DNA from: Spirochaetaceae bacterium
GTDB taxonomy: Bacteria; Spirochaetota; Spirochaetia; Treponematales; Treponemataceae
Assembly: GCA_017614995.1 (NCBI GenBank)
Contig: JAGAAX010000039.1
Span: forward strand, 124,001 to 188,000
Direction: 5' to 3'
Length of the DNA stretch: 64,000 nucleotides
Shown: positions 17,757 to 24,845 of the stretch, one piece after another
How positions within the stretch are numbered: position 1 is the first letter of the stretch
Layout of the letters: every line of letters starts with the position of its first letter
Made by a program: the position numbers and the translations under genes
The notes under the pieces: generated by a model
The model's input: only the letters and a program-made list of their open reading frames with translations
What the model was told of the DNA's origin: nothing
Databases searched by the model: none

Positions 17757-19031
17757 TTATTCTTTAGGCTTTATCTCATAAGGTGCAAGTAAGGCTTGGG
17801 CTTTGCCTGAAACTTGGGCTTCTATCTTTATTGAATTTTCCTGCCATTCAGAGTTGATAAGAATTCCAGTTTTGCGCACTAATTCCAAAAGTTCAGCTTT
17901 TTCTAAAGGCAGAGAATACGTCTTTTGGCTGCCGAACAGCATTTCTCTTATAGAAAAAATCAAATCAGAAAAGCCGGTTTTTTCTAATGCACTTACCTTT
18001 ACAGCCTCTGGAAAGTAGTTTTCAAGTCTGCGCAAAGAAAACATGTCGCTTACGCGGTCAATTTTGTTTAAGACTATGATACGCGGCGTATCCAGAACAT
18101 CAATTTCTTTTAAAACTTGAAGAACAGTCTGATATTGTTCGTATATATTGGCGTCAGAAGCGTCTAAAACGAGAATCTGCAAGTCTGCGCCGGCTGTTTC
18201 TTCTAGTGTTGATTTAAAGGCGTTTACAAGGCTGTGCGGCAAATTTGAGATGAATCCTACAGTGTCGGTCAATAAAATGCCGTTGCCGCCGTCTAAAGAA
18301 AGGCGGCGCGTAGTCGGGTCTAGTGTGGCAAAAAGCTTGTCCTCGACAAACACATTAGAGCCTGTGAGCGCGTTTAAAAGACTTGACTTGCCCGCATTTG
18401 TATAGCCGACAAGCGCACATGACGGCAGCGGAACTTTGTCGCGCCTTGCTCTTAAGGTTTCGCGCTCTTTTACAACTTTAGCAAGCTCAAGCTTTATGCG
18501 CGAAATTCGGTTTTGAACAGCACGCCTGTCAAGTTCAAGCTTTGTTTCACCTGAACCCTTTGAGCCGTAATTGCCGCCGCGCTGCTTTGCCATGTCGCCG
18601 TAGCTGTGCGCCAGACGCGGCAGAGAATATTGAAGCTTGGCAAGGTCAACTTGAAGCGTTGCTTCTTTTGTGCGGGCGTGGCTTGCAAAAATACGCAGAA
18701 TCACTTCGTTGCGGTCAAAAACCGGTATTTTGGCAAGGTTTTCCCAGTTACGCTGGTGTGTCGGCGAAATTTCAAAGTCAAAGATTATGCAGTCGGCTTC
18801 ATGATTTTTGGCTTCTTCGGCTATTGTTACGGCTTTTCCTGTGCCTATGCCGAATTTCGGCTGCGGGTCGCGGCTTGTCAAAACTATGCAGTCGCAGATT
18901 TCCATGCCGAGAGTTTTTACAAGCCCAAAAAGCTCTTGAAGTGTCTCTCTGTCTGCCGGTTCATTTGCTTTAACACAGCCTACCAGAAAAGCTTTGATGG
19001 GTCGTTCTTCTTCTTCCCTTATTTCAATCAT
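17757..19031 (-). CDS. hflX: GTPase HflX
   Basis: 424 aa, normal for HflX, a ribosome-associated GTPase that splits stalled 70S ribosomes. The N-terminal HflX domain contains GKAVTIAEEAKNHEADCIIF and the glycine-rich linker QRGGNYGSKGSGETKLELD. The G domain carries VGYTNAGKSSLLNAL (G1), LTDTVGFISNLPHSLV (G3) and VLNKIDRV (G4). All nucleotide-binding motifs are intact. Upstream is a small membrane protein gene; downstream, 9 nt away, is the GH2 gene, which may be an accidental operon partner. Confidence 0.95.
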   Translation of the reverse strand: MIEIREEEERPIKAFLVGCVKANEPADRETLQELFGLVKTLGMEICDCIVLTSRDPQPKFGIGTGKAVTIAEEAKNHEADCIIFDFEISPTHQRNWENLAKIPVFDRNEVILRIFASHARTKEATLQVDLAKLQYSLPRLAHSYGDMAKQRGGNYGSKGSGETKLELDRRAVQNRISRIKLELAKVVKERETLRARRDKVPLPSCALVGYTNAGKSSLLNALTGSNVFVEDKLFATLDPTTRRLSLDGGNGILLTDTVGFISNLPHSLVNAFKSTLEETAGADLQILVLDASDANIYEQYQTVLQVLKEIDVLDTPRIIVLNKIDRVSDMFSLRRLENYFPEAVKVSALEKTGFSDLIFSIREMLFGSQKTYSLPLEKAELLELVRKTGILINSEWQENSIKIEAQVSGKAQALLAPYEIKPKE

Positions 19032-19040
19032 AAGATAATG

Positions 19041-19418
19041 TTATATTGCGGAATTTGCGTTAGCAGAGCTTCCGTCAGAGTCATCAGAACCGTTGTCATC
19101 GTCAGAATCATCATCTTTGTCCGGGGCTTCTGCATCGGTCTGTGCAACCAGTTTTGTAAAATCTGCTTCAGCCTGTTTCAGTTTTTCATTTATAGCCTTA
19201 ACCTGAATTGTGTCAAAAATCAAAACACATACTGAAACAACAATGACAAGACCCATAATTACCCAGAACCACCATTCAGGGCTGTCTGTTGTATGCGCCT
19301 GATACATATAATAACTTACAACGGCTATTGCCAGAGCGCAGATGCTTCTGTTGCGGTCATAGCCCTGCTTCTGCTTTCTTAAAGATTCAAGTTTTTTTCC
19401 AAGTTCTTCGTTTTCCAT
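19041..19418 (-). CDS. Small two-helix membrane protein with acidic Ser/Asp tail
   Basis: 125 aa. Residues 1-20 are charged (ENEELGKKLESLRKQKQGYD). Two membrane segments follow (ICALAIAVVSYYMY and WFWVIMGLVIVVSVCVLIF), then a helix (QVKAINEKLKQAEADFTKLV) and a low-complexity Asp/Ser/Gly tail. No family recognised. Its promoter, 17-bp spacer and -10 place the transcription start at the ATG, so it is probably leaderless. hflX follows 9 nt after its stop. Confidence 0.65.
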   Translation of the reverse strand: MENEELGKKLESLRKQKQGYDRNRSICALAIAVVSYYMYQAHTTDSPEWWFWVIMGLVIVVSVCVLIFDTIQVKAINEKLKQAEADFTKLVAQTDAEAPDKDDDSDDDNGSDDSDGSSANANSAI

Positions 19419-19424
19419 ATTCTC

Positions 19425-19453
19425 AGTATATAAGAAATATCCGGTGTCGGCAA
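19425..19453 (-). promoter_or_regulatory. Promoter predicted to give a leaderless mRNA
   Basis: Minus strand TTGCCG (19453-19448), 17 bp, TATACT (19430-19425), 6 nt, ATG at 19418. No ribosome-binding site lies in the 6-nt gap. Confidence 0.65.
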
Positions 19454-19474
19454 ATTTTTACAGTACATTCTTTT

Positions 19475-20683
19475 TCAAAAATCCATTAGCAAAAAATCTT
19501 TTATGTTCTTGTGGATAATGCCGTTTTGAGAAAAGTCAAAGTCGTCCATAGAAACAACGTATTTCGGGTAACTGTCTTTTATTGAATTGTAGACAGAAAA
19601 CTCGCGCTTTACAGTTTCTTCGCCTGCTAAAAGATATGCAACTTGAACATAGAGTTTTTTATCCTGTTTTTCTGCTATGAAATCTATTTCTAAATCGCCT
19701 TTTTTGCCGACATAAACTTTATAATTTCTTCTCAAGAGTTCAAGACAGACAATGTTTTCAAGAATCTGGTCTATGTTCTGCATATTTCTTCCGAATACAG
19801 CTTCACGCAGTCCATGGTCAGCGCAGTAATATTTCTCATTCACGCTGACAATCTTTTTGCCTTCCATATCATAGCGGTTTATTTTGTAAATGAGAAAAGC
19901 ATCTGCGCAAAAATTCAGATAATTCAAAATTGTGGCGTGAGAGATTTTGCGGTTTTCGCTTTTGAAATATTTCGAGAGCGAAGTTGCACTGAATATATGC
20001 CCGATGTTTGAAAAAGCATAGGCTACAATCCGTTCCAAAGTATCAACGTCGCGGATATTGTTTCGTTTTACTACATCTTTTAAAACTACGGAATTGTAAA
20101 TATCCATCAGATATTGATTCTTTGCAGAATCATCGCCGCTAAAATTTGACAGGAACGGCATTCCGCCTGTTTTTAAAAACTGCATAAAGCATGAAGCTTT
20201 ATCAAGCTCTGGATTTATCTGCCTGTTCATTTCAAGGAATTCCGCAAAAGAAAATGGATAAATAATAAACTCCACATAACGTCCTGCAAGATACGTCGCA
20301 AGTTCTCCTGACAAAAGCTTTGCGTTAGAGCCTGTTATATAAATGTCACAGTCAAAATCTACTCTGCATGAATTGATGCACTTTTCCCAGTTCTCAACTT
20401 CTTGAATTTCATCAAAAAACAAGTACATTTTGCCTTCCGCATTTTTGTGAAATTCAACAATTCTTGCATAAAGGCTTTTAGCATCCAGCAGTTCAGAATT
20501 AGAAAACTGTTCAAAATTTATGCAGAGAAAGTTCTTTTCGCTTATTCCAGATTTTTTAAGTTCATCTTTTACAAGTTCAAGCATCACAGATTTGCCGGAA
20601 CGCCTGATGCCCGTAAAAACCTTAATCAATTCCGTATTCATAAACGGTCTGATTCTCCGCATATATGTTTCGCGCTTAATCAT
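19475..20683 (-). CDS. AAA ATPase with DUF4143-type C-terminal domain
   Basis: 402 aa. Walker A is in FTGIRRSGKSVMLELV (residue about 20-35) and Walker B in KMYLFFDEIQEVENWEKC; sensor-like ITGSNAKLLSGELATYLAGR follows. The C-terminal half has the DUF4143 pattern ending in a nuclease-like strand pair, KKGDLEIDFIAEKQDKKLYVQVAY (D-E-x-D ... Q, PD-(D/E)XK-like). This family is widespread and often present in many copies; function is unknown, with mobile or toxin-antitoxin-like roles proposed. Repeated operator-like sequences lie directly upstream, and the promoter predicts a leaderless message. Confidence 0.8.
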   Translation of the reverse strand: MIKRETYMRRIRPFMNTELIKVFTGIRRSGKSVMLELVKDELKKSGISEKNFLCINFEQFSNSELLDAKSLYARIVEFHKNAEGKMYLFFDEIQEVENWEKCINSCRVDFDCDIYITGSNAKLLSGELATYLAGRYVEFIIYPFSFAEFLEMNRQINPELDKASCFMQFLKTGGMPFLSNFSGDDSAKNQYLMDIYNSVVLKDVVKRNNIRDVDTLERIVAYAFSNIGHIFSATSLSKYFKSENRKISHATILNYLNFCADAFLIYKINRYDMEGKKIVSVNEKYYCADHGLREAVFGRNMQNIDQILENIVCLELLRRNYKVYVGKKGDLEIDFIAEKQDKKLYVQVAYLLAGEETVKREFSVYNSIKDSYPKYVVSMDDFDFSQNGIIHKNIKDFLLMDF

Positions 20684-20689
20684 AACTGT

Positions 20690-20718
20690 ATTTTATCAGT
20701 TATAGTCGCTAAAATCAA
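20690..20718 (-). promoter_or_regulatory. Promoter predicted to give a leaderless mRNA for the ATPase gene
   Basis: Minus strand TTGATT, 17 bp, TAAAAT, 6 nt, ATG at 20683. It overlaps the proximal copy of the 17-bp repeat at 20699-20715. Confidence 0.6.
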
Positions 20719-20755
20719 GGAAAATGTTAATTTTAGCGGTTATAGTCGCCAAAAT
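20699..20755. repeat. Operator-like direct and inverted repeats upstream of the ATPase
   Basis: GTTATAGTCGCTAAAAT (20699-20715) recurs 40 bp away as GTTATAGTCGCCAAAAT (20739-20755), one mismatch. CGCTAAAAT (20707-20715) is also the mirror of ATTTTAGCG (20730-20738), a perfect 9-bp inverted repeat. The proximal copy covers the promoter spacer, which suggests autoregulation or another DNA-binding regulator. Confidence 0.6.
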
Positions 20756-20791
20756 TAGACACTGCACGGTTTTTGCTGAAACAGATATGTT

Positions 20792-21775
20792 CTATTTAAT
20801 ATTTTGAGCCATTTGTGTCATTTTAAGAACAGTATCTTTCCAGCCTTTTGCAAACCAATCAGGCTTACGCGGAAAAGCATTGCAGCCGTTAGAAAGTACC
20901 CATGATTTTATTTTGAGAAATTGAGTTGAATCAAATTCAATGATGGTTTTGTCTTTATCTTCAATTATAACTTGGTTCTCAGCCCATTTTCTTTCTTTTA
21001 CGATAAGGCGCGCTTCATTGTAGAATTCAATTACATAATGCTCTGCCTTGTTTGAGAAGAATGCACCGAACTTTGAATTTTCAAGGCGATTGCCGAATTC
21101 AAAATCTACAGGTAGTTCAAAAACATCATCAGTAACATTCACATTCTTCATGCGGAGCAATGAGAAAATGCGTTCTGCGTTACGAAGCTCATCAAAACCA
21201 AAAAGCAGACATTCACCATCGTCCAGAACAAGCTGATAAGGTTTTAAGCGTCGCTTTTCGGTTTGCTTTCCCCAACGGTCAGTATAATCAAATTGAAGAA
21301 TATGATTGTTATTTAATGCGTCTTGAATCTTATTCCATGTTTCTTGGTTTATCACGGTTTCTACCGTTGGAGCAACGGTAATTCTGTTCAAGAGCTCAGC
21401 GTTTTTACCATTCATTGCAGAAGAAGAAAGCAAATCAAGTATAGAACAAGCTTCTTCATAAACAGGCGTATTCTTGTAATGAGAAAGCAATACTTTTGCT
21501 GCAAGCAGAACCCGCAAGTCTTTTTCTGAAAGGTGATTTTGCAATGTAGGTTCAAAAGGCTCTGTATAATAGTAGCCTTTGTGCGTGTAATCATATTCAA
21601 TCGGGGCATACATTCTGTCTCGCATGTAGTCTATATCACGGCTGATTGTTGCAAGTCCTGATTCAAGTTCAAAAGCAAGCTGTTTCGTATTCGGGTAGCA
21701 GCCGCTTTTGATTTTGCGATGAATATGAGAAATACGTTCCAACATTCTGTAGGTTATCTTTGTTTGTGTGTTCAT
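20792..21775 (-). CDS. WYL-domain transcriptional regulator with N-terminal HTH
   Basis: About 327 aa from the ATG at 21775; the frame is open 7 codons further. N-terminal winged helix (YPNTKQLAFELESGLATISR followed by DIDYMRDRM), then a WYL ligand-binding domain (ILQFDYTDRWGKQTEKRRL, KPYQLVLDDGECLLFGFDE), and a C-terminal WCX-like extension (EFDSTQFLKIKSWVLSNG). WYL regulators often sense nucleic-acid or nucleotide ligands and control defence or stress genes (for example BrxR/CapW). Its own promoter carries a 23-bp spaced palindrome that recurs at two or three other promoters here, so it is a candidate local master regulator. Confidence 0.85.
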   Translation of the reverse strand: MNTQTKITYRMLERISHIHRKIKSGCYPNTKQLAFELESGLATISRDIDYMRDRMYAPIEYDYTHKGYYYTEPFEPTLQNHLSEKDLRVLLAAKVLLSHYKNTPVYEEACSILDLLSSSAMNGKNAELLNRITVAPTVETVINQETWNKIQDALNNNHILQFDYTDRWGKQTEKRRLKPYQLVLDDGECLLFGFDELRNAERIFSLLRMKNVNVTDDVFELPVDFEFGNRLENSKFGAFFSNKAEHYVIEFYNEARLIVKERKWAENQVIIEDKDKTIIEFDSTQFLKIKSWVLSNGCNAFPRKPDWFAKGWKDTVLKMTQMAQNIK

Positions 21776-21781
21776 ACTGAA

Positions 21782-21817
21782 AATATAACACGCCACTCTA
21801 TCATAAAAAGAGAGAGT
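21782..21817 (-). promoter_or_regulatory. Putative WYL operator A with -10 of the WYL gene
   Basis: Spaced palindrome 21795-21817 read on plus as ACTCTATC, 7 nt, GAGAGAGT. On the minus strand it is followed by 7 nt, TATATT (21787-21782), 6 nt and the ATG at 21775. The -35 position falls inside the palindrome and is far from consensus, which fits a regulator-controlled promoter. Confidence 0.6.
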
Positions 21818-21842
21818 AGAATTTTTTTACAAAAAAATTTTC

Positions 21843-21879
21843 AATCCCTCGTTTTAAGATAGAGTTAGCACTGTATACT
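21843..21879 (+). promoter_or_regulatory. Putative WYL operator B with plus-strand -10
   Basis: AATCCCTC (21843-21850), GTTTTAA, GATAGAGT (21858-21865), 8 nt, TATACT (21874-21879), 6 nt, ATG at 21886. Same layout as operators A and C. Transcription from it would run antisense to the XRE gene and toward the zinc-finger gene. Confidence 0.55.
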
Positions 21880-21901
21880 GCGGCTATGAAAAACGGAATG
21901 C

Positions 21902-22222
21902 TTATTTTTTGTCTGCCAGATATTGCTCAACCACTTGTGCGAAAATTGTCTGCAAGTCATCAGCGATTGTCTGCTTTTGTAATTGACTTACTTGTTCTGC
22001 AGAATCTTCGGGTAGAAAAAGCGTATAAACATCAGTTTGCAATGCGTTTGCCAGTTTTGAAAGCGTTTTTTCGCTCGGCCACCTTCGGCATCCTTCAATA
22101 TCGTTCATCATCTGTACAGAAATTTGGGCTTCTTCGGCAAGTTTTTCTTGTGAAAGGGAAAGTGTTTTGCGAGCTTTCTTTAAGTTGGCAGAAAGCCTTT
22201 TCTGCAATAATTCGGGAGTCAT
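21902..22222 (-). CDS. XRE-family HTH transcriptional regulator
   Basis: 106 aa from the ATG at 22222 (AAGGA lies unusually close upstream; a TTG at 22240 adds six residues). Residues about 10-65 form a Cro/C1-type HTH: LKKARKTLSLSQEKLAEEA, then VQMMNDIEGCRRWPSEKTLSKLANAL. The C-terminal 40 residues are helical (LQKQTIADDLQTIFAQVVEQY) and probably mediate dimerisation. A -10 TATAAT sits at 22256-22251. It is divergent from the zinc-finger miniprotein gene. AAGCAA (22235-22240) and TTGCTT (22260-22265) form an inverted pair between the two promoters, a possible operator. Confidence 0.85.
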   Translation of the reverse strand: MTPELLQKRLSANLKKARKTLSLSQEKLAEEAQISVQMMNDIEGCRRWPSEKTLSKLANALQTDVYTLFLPEDSAEQVSQLQKQTIADDLQTIFAQVVEQYLADKK

Positions 22223-22259
22223 CTTCCTTATTTTAAGCAAGTTCTTTTTTATTATACAG

Positions 22260-22287
22260 TTGCTTTAAGCGGAAACTATGGTATAAT
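22260..22287 (+). promoter_or_regulatory. Promoter of the zinc-finger miniprotein / channel genes
   Basis: TTGCTT (22260-22265), 16 bp, TATAAT (22282-22287) preceded by TGG (extended -10). The leader is about 65 nt and has AGGAGAAGG just before the ATG at 22358. Confidence 0.7.
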
Positions 22288-22357
22288 TTTCTTTGCTTAC
22301 TGCAAGGAAAAATAAATAAATCGTTGCTAAAAGCAATGCAAAAGGAGAAGGAAAATT

Positions 22358-22609
22358 ATGGCAAATTATTATTGTGAGTATTGTGGACAGAAGTATTCAT
22401 CAGTCTCAAGTTTAACAGCTGCTTATTGTTTTAGGCATCCTGATGGTCCTAACAAAGGAAAACATAAATTATACGAAGGTGAAGAAAAATCGCAATATAC
22501 TTGTAAATACTGCGGACAAAAGTATTCGACACTTGCAAGTTTAACAGCTGCTTATTGTTTTAGACATCCCGATGGAGCAAATAAAGGAAAGCATGCCCCT
22601 ACGCTATAA
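22358..22609 (+). CDS. Small protein of two tandem zinc-finger-like repeats
   Basis: 83 aa made of two near-identical halves of about 35-40 residues: CEYCGQKYSSVSSLTAAYC, FRHPDGPNKGKH, then CKYCGQKYSTLASLTAAYC, FRHPDGANKGKH. Each half has CxxC plus a downstream Cys and two His, consistent with one zinc site per repeat. Similar short proteins occur in gut anaerobes as unnamed hypotheticals, as I recall. No signal peptide. AGGAGAAGG before the ATG is a strong ribosome-binding site. Divergent from the XRE regulator and followed by a terminator-like hairpin, then the channel gene. Nucleic-acid binding is plausible but unproven. Confidence 0.75.
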   Translation: MANYYCEYCGQKYSSVSSLTAAYCFRHPDGPNKGKHKLYEGEEKSQYTCKYCGQKYSTLASLTAAYCFRHPDGANKGKHAPTL

Positions 22610-22620
22610 GACTTTACTAT

Positions 22621-22660
22621 TGAACTTCCCAAATCATTATGACTAGGGGAGTTCATTTTC
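22621..22660 (+). terminator. Probable rho-independent terminator
   Basis: Stem TGAACTTCCC / GGGGAGTTCA (one G-T wobble), 15-nt loop, followed by TTTTCACTTT. It separates the zinc-finger gene from the channel gene. Confidence 0.6.
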
Positions 22661-22682
22661 ACTTTCCCCAAAGGTAGTAAAA

Positions 22683-23597
22683 ATGAATAACCAAGATAAA
22701 ACAAAACGAAGCTTAAAAGAATATGTGGATGGCGAGGCAGATACACCTTACGAGTATTTTATGCTTCTCGTAATCGTTGTAAATACAGTTTCGCTTGGTC
22801 TTGAAACATCCAAAAATCTTTCTGTAAATTTTGGGAATGTTTTATTTTGGATAGATCAAATTTGTCTTTATATTTTCATTGTAGAATTGCTTTTTAAAGC
22901 TGTTGCTTACAACAAGGATTTTTTCGGCGAAAACCGGATTGATGAAGAAGGAACAGAATTCTTCCATATAAATCTTTGGAATATTTCAGATTTGGTTATT
23001 GTGGTTGTTTCAGTTTTTTCATCGCTTCCATTTTTTGCTGTATTCCGTGTGTTCAGAGTTTTCCGCTCATTCAAAGTCATAAAGGCAATTCGTTCTTTTA
23101 GGGTTGTAAAGTCTTTCAAGCTTGTAAATGAAGTTTCAAGTCTTCGTACAACATTTAAAGGTCTTTTAAAAGCGATTCCCGGTATTCTGTGGACATTCTG
23201 TTTTTTAGCTGTTTTTGCCTATGTTTATGCAATCATCGGAACGAATGTTTTCCGCGAAGATTTTCCTGAATATTTTGGAACATTGGGGAGTTCGATTTTG
23301 ACATTATGCCAAGTTACAACTTTTGATTCATGGTTTTCTGGAATTACGCGCCCTGTGATACAAGTTTATCCATGGGCTTGGATTTATTTCATTTCTTATG
23401 CATTCATAGCTGCCTCTGTAATTATGAATGTAATAGTCGGAATAATTGTAGATTCAATGGGCAAAGAACGTGACAGGCAAAGAGAAAAAGCCATAGAAAT
23501 AAAAAGTAAAGATGAAGTTACGCTTGAAAAACTTTCTGCACAGATTTCAGATTTGCAGAAACATATTGAGCAATTAGAAAAAATGAACCGGCAATAA
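22683..23597 (+). CDS. Voltage-gated-type cation channel subunit (Ion_trans, single 6-TM domain)
   Basis: 304 aa with the plan of a bacterial NaChBac-type tetrameric channel. S1 is FMLLVIVVNTVSLGLETS and S2 is CLYIFIVELLFKAVAY. S4 (about residues 118-140) has basic residues mostly at every third position (AVFRVFRVFRSFKVIKAIR). S5 is GILWTFCFLAVFAYVYAII. The pore has filter CQVTTFDSWFSGI (about 210-222), and S6 is AASVIMNVIVGIIVDSM. A C-terminal coiled coil (EVTLEKLSAQISDLQKHIEQ) fits tetramer assembly. The filter has Asp where sodium-selective relatives have Glu. Located in the inner membrane. Lies in the accessory island before two nuclease genes. Confidence 0.85.
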   Translation: MNNQDKTKRSLKEYVDGEADTPYEYFMLLVIVVNTVSLGLETSKNLSVNFGNVLFWIDQICLYIFIVELLFKAVAYNKDFFGENRIDEEGTEFFHINLWNISDLVIVVVSVFSSLPFFAVFRVFRVFRSFKVIKAIRSFRVVKSFKLVNEVSSLRTTFKGLLKAIPGILWTFCFLAVFAYVYAIIGTNVFREDFPEYFGTLGSSILTLCQVTTFDSWFSGITRPVIQVYPWAWIYFISYAFIAASVIMNVIVGIIVDSMGKERDRQREKAIEIKSKDEVTLEKLSAQISDLQKHIEQLEKMNRQ

Positions 23598-23650
23598 AAA
23601 AGATTCTTTATTGGAAAATAAAAATGGAACATAATGTATAAGGAGGTAAT

Positions 23651-24820
23651 ATGTCGGAATTTGAGCTAACAATACCTGAAATACAGAATCTACTGTTGCA
23701 AGTAAAAGCTATAAAACAAAAAAGTGATGCTGTACTTGATGCTACTGGTGGACGTTTTAATATTTTTAAAATTCTTGATGTAAACCAATACGAAACAATT
23801 CATTCCAAGATTATAGCTAGTTTTCTTAATCCAAAAGGAACTCATGGAATGAAATCCCGTTTCCTTGAACTTTTTATTCAGGAATGTGAATTAGAATCTT
23901 TTTGTTTTAACTGTGAAAATGCCACTGTAATTACAGAGGCATCTGCACCAACAGAATGGACAAATGGAAGAATTGATATTCTAATTAAATCTAATTCCAA
24001 AATGATAATTATTGAAAATAAGTTACTTGCAAAAGACCAACCTCAGCAATTAAAACGATACGATGAATGGGCAAAAAAGAATTCTTTCCAATATAAAATC
24101 TTATATCTTACAAAAGACGAACACGAGGCTTCTAACCAAAGCGGAGATGGCGTAGAATATAAAACTATTTCATACCCAAGAGAAATTACTAACTGGCTTG
24201 AAAAATGTTGTTTAGAAAGTGCCAAGTATCCTTTAGTAAGAGAAACAATCGTACAGTATAAAAACTTAATAGAACATTATACCGGAGGAAGTATGACGCA
24301 ACAGGCAACAAATGAAATCGTAGAATTATTAGCAAAAGATGAAAATATACAAATTGCTCAATTAATTTCAGAGAATTTTTTAAAAGCAAAAAAAATAATA
24401 GCCACAGAAATATTCAATGAAATAGAAACTATTATGAGAGAAACCTTTCCTAATAAATATAAAAAAGAGATAAAAGGAAAAATCGGTGATGAAAACTTTT
24501 CTATTAGATATGAAATTGAATCACTGACTGATATGTATGTATATTTTCTTTTTGGAGAAACAAAAACTGAAAAAATCAATCTAAATATCCTGAAATGTAA
24601 TCTAAGTTATAAAAAGGGAAAAGATGAAATTTCAAAAGAAGAAAAACAAAAATATGAAAAAAAATATATGACACTTTTAACAGATATAAAGAATCCTGTT
24701 GGATTAATACCAAGTACATATTCACCATGGAGAATGGGGTATCGAAATTGGCATATAGAAAAAGAAGATTTTCTTAATGAGATAAAAAATTTAATGAAAA
24801 CCCTAAATGAATCAAAATAA
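23651..24820 (+). CDS. PD-(D/E)XK nuclease-superfamily protein
   Basis: 389 aa. The N-terminal third matches the PDDEXK_4-like pattern: an early helix pair with YETIHSKIIASFLNPKGTHG, then EWTNGRIDILIKSN and MIIIENKLLAKDQPQQLKRY. Together these give the D...ExK core (D in GRIDIL, ENK) and a QxxxxY helix. The C-terminal half is Lys/Glu-rich and AT-rich, with no recognised domain. AGGAGGT precedes the ATG. Followed after 25 nt by a restriction-endonuclease-like gene, so they are probably cotranscribed. A nucleic-acid-cutting role in defence is inferred; the target is unknown. Confidence 0.75.
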   Translation: MSEFELTIPEIQNLLLQVKAIKQKSDAVLDATGGRFNIFKILDVNQYETIHSKIIASFLNPKGTHGMKSRFLELFIQECELESFCFNCENATVITEASAPTEWTNGRIDILIKSNSKMIIIENKLLAKDQPQQLKRYDEWAKKNSFQYKILYLTKDEHEASNQSGDGVEYKTISYPREITNWLEKCCLESAKYPLVRETIVQYKNLIEHYTGGSMTQQATNEIVELLAKDENIQIAQLISENFLKAKKIIATEIFNEIETIMRETFPNKYKKEIKGKIGDENFSIRYEIESLTDMYVYFLFGETKTEKINLNILKCNLSYKKGKDEISKEEKQKYEKKYMTLLTDIKNPVGLIPSTYSPWRMGYRNWHIEKEDFLNEIKNLMKTLNESK

Positions 24821-24845
24821 TTTTGATATTACAGGAGGATAAATA

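Noticed and set aside
21886-22236. A 116-codon plus-strand frame starting at the ATG behind operator B
   Set aside because: It lies opposite the XRE gene, whose HTH sequence is convincing. The plus-strand translation resembles no known domain. The promoter in front of it is kept as an observation.
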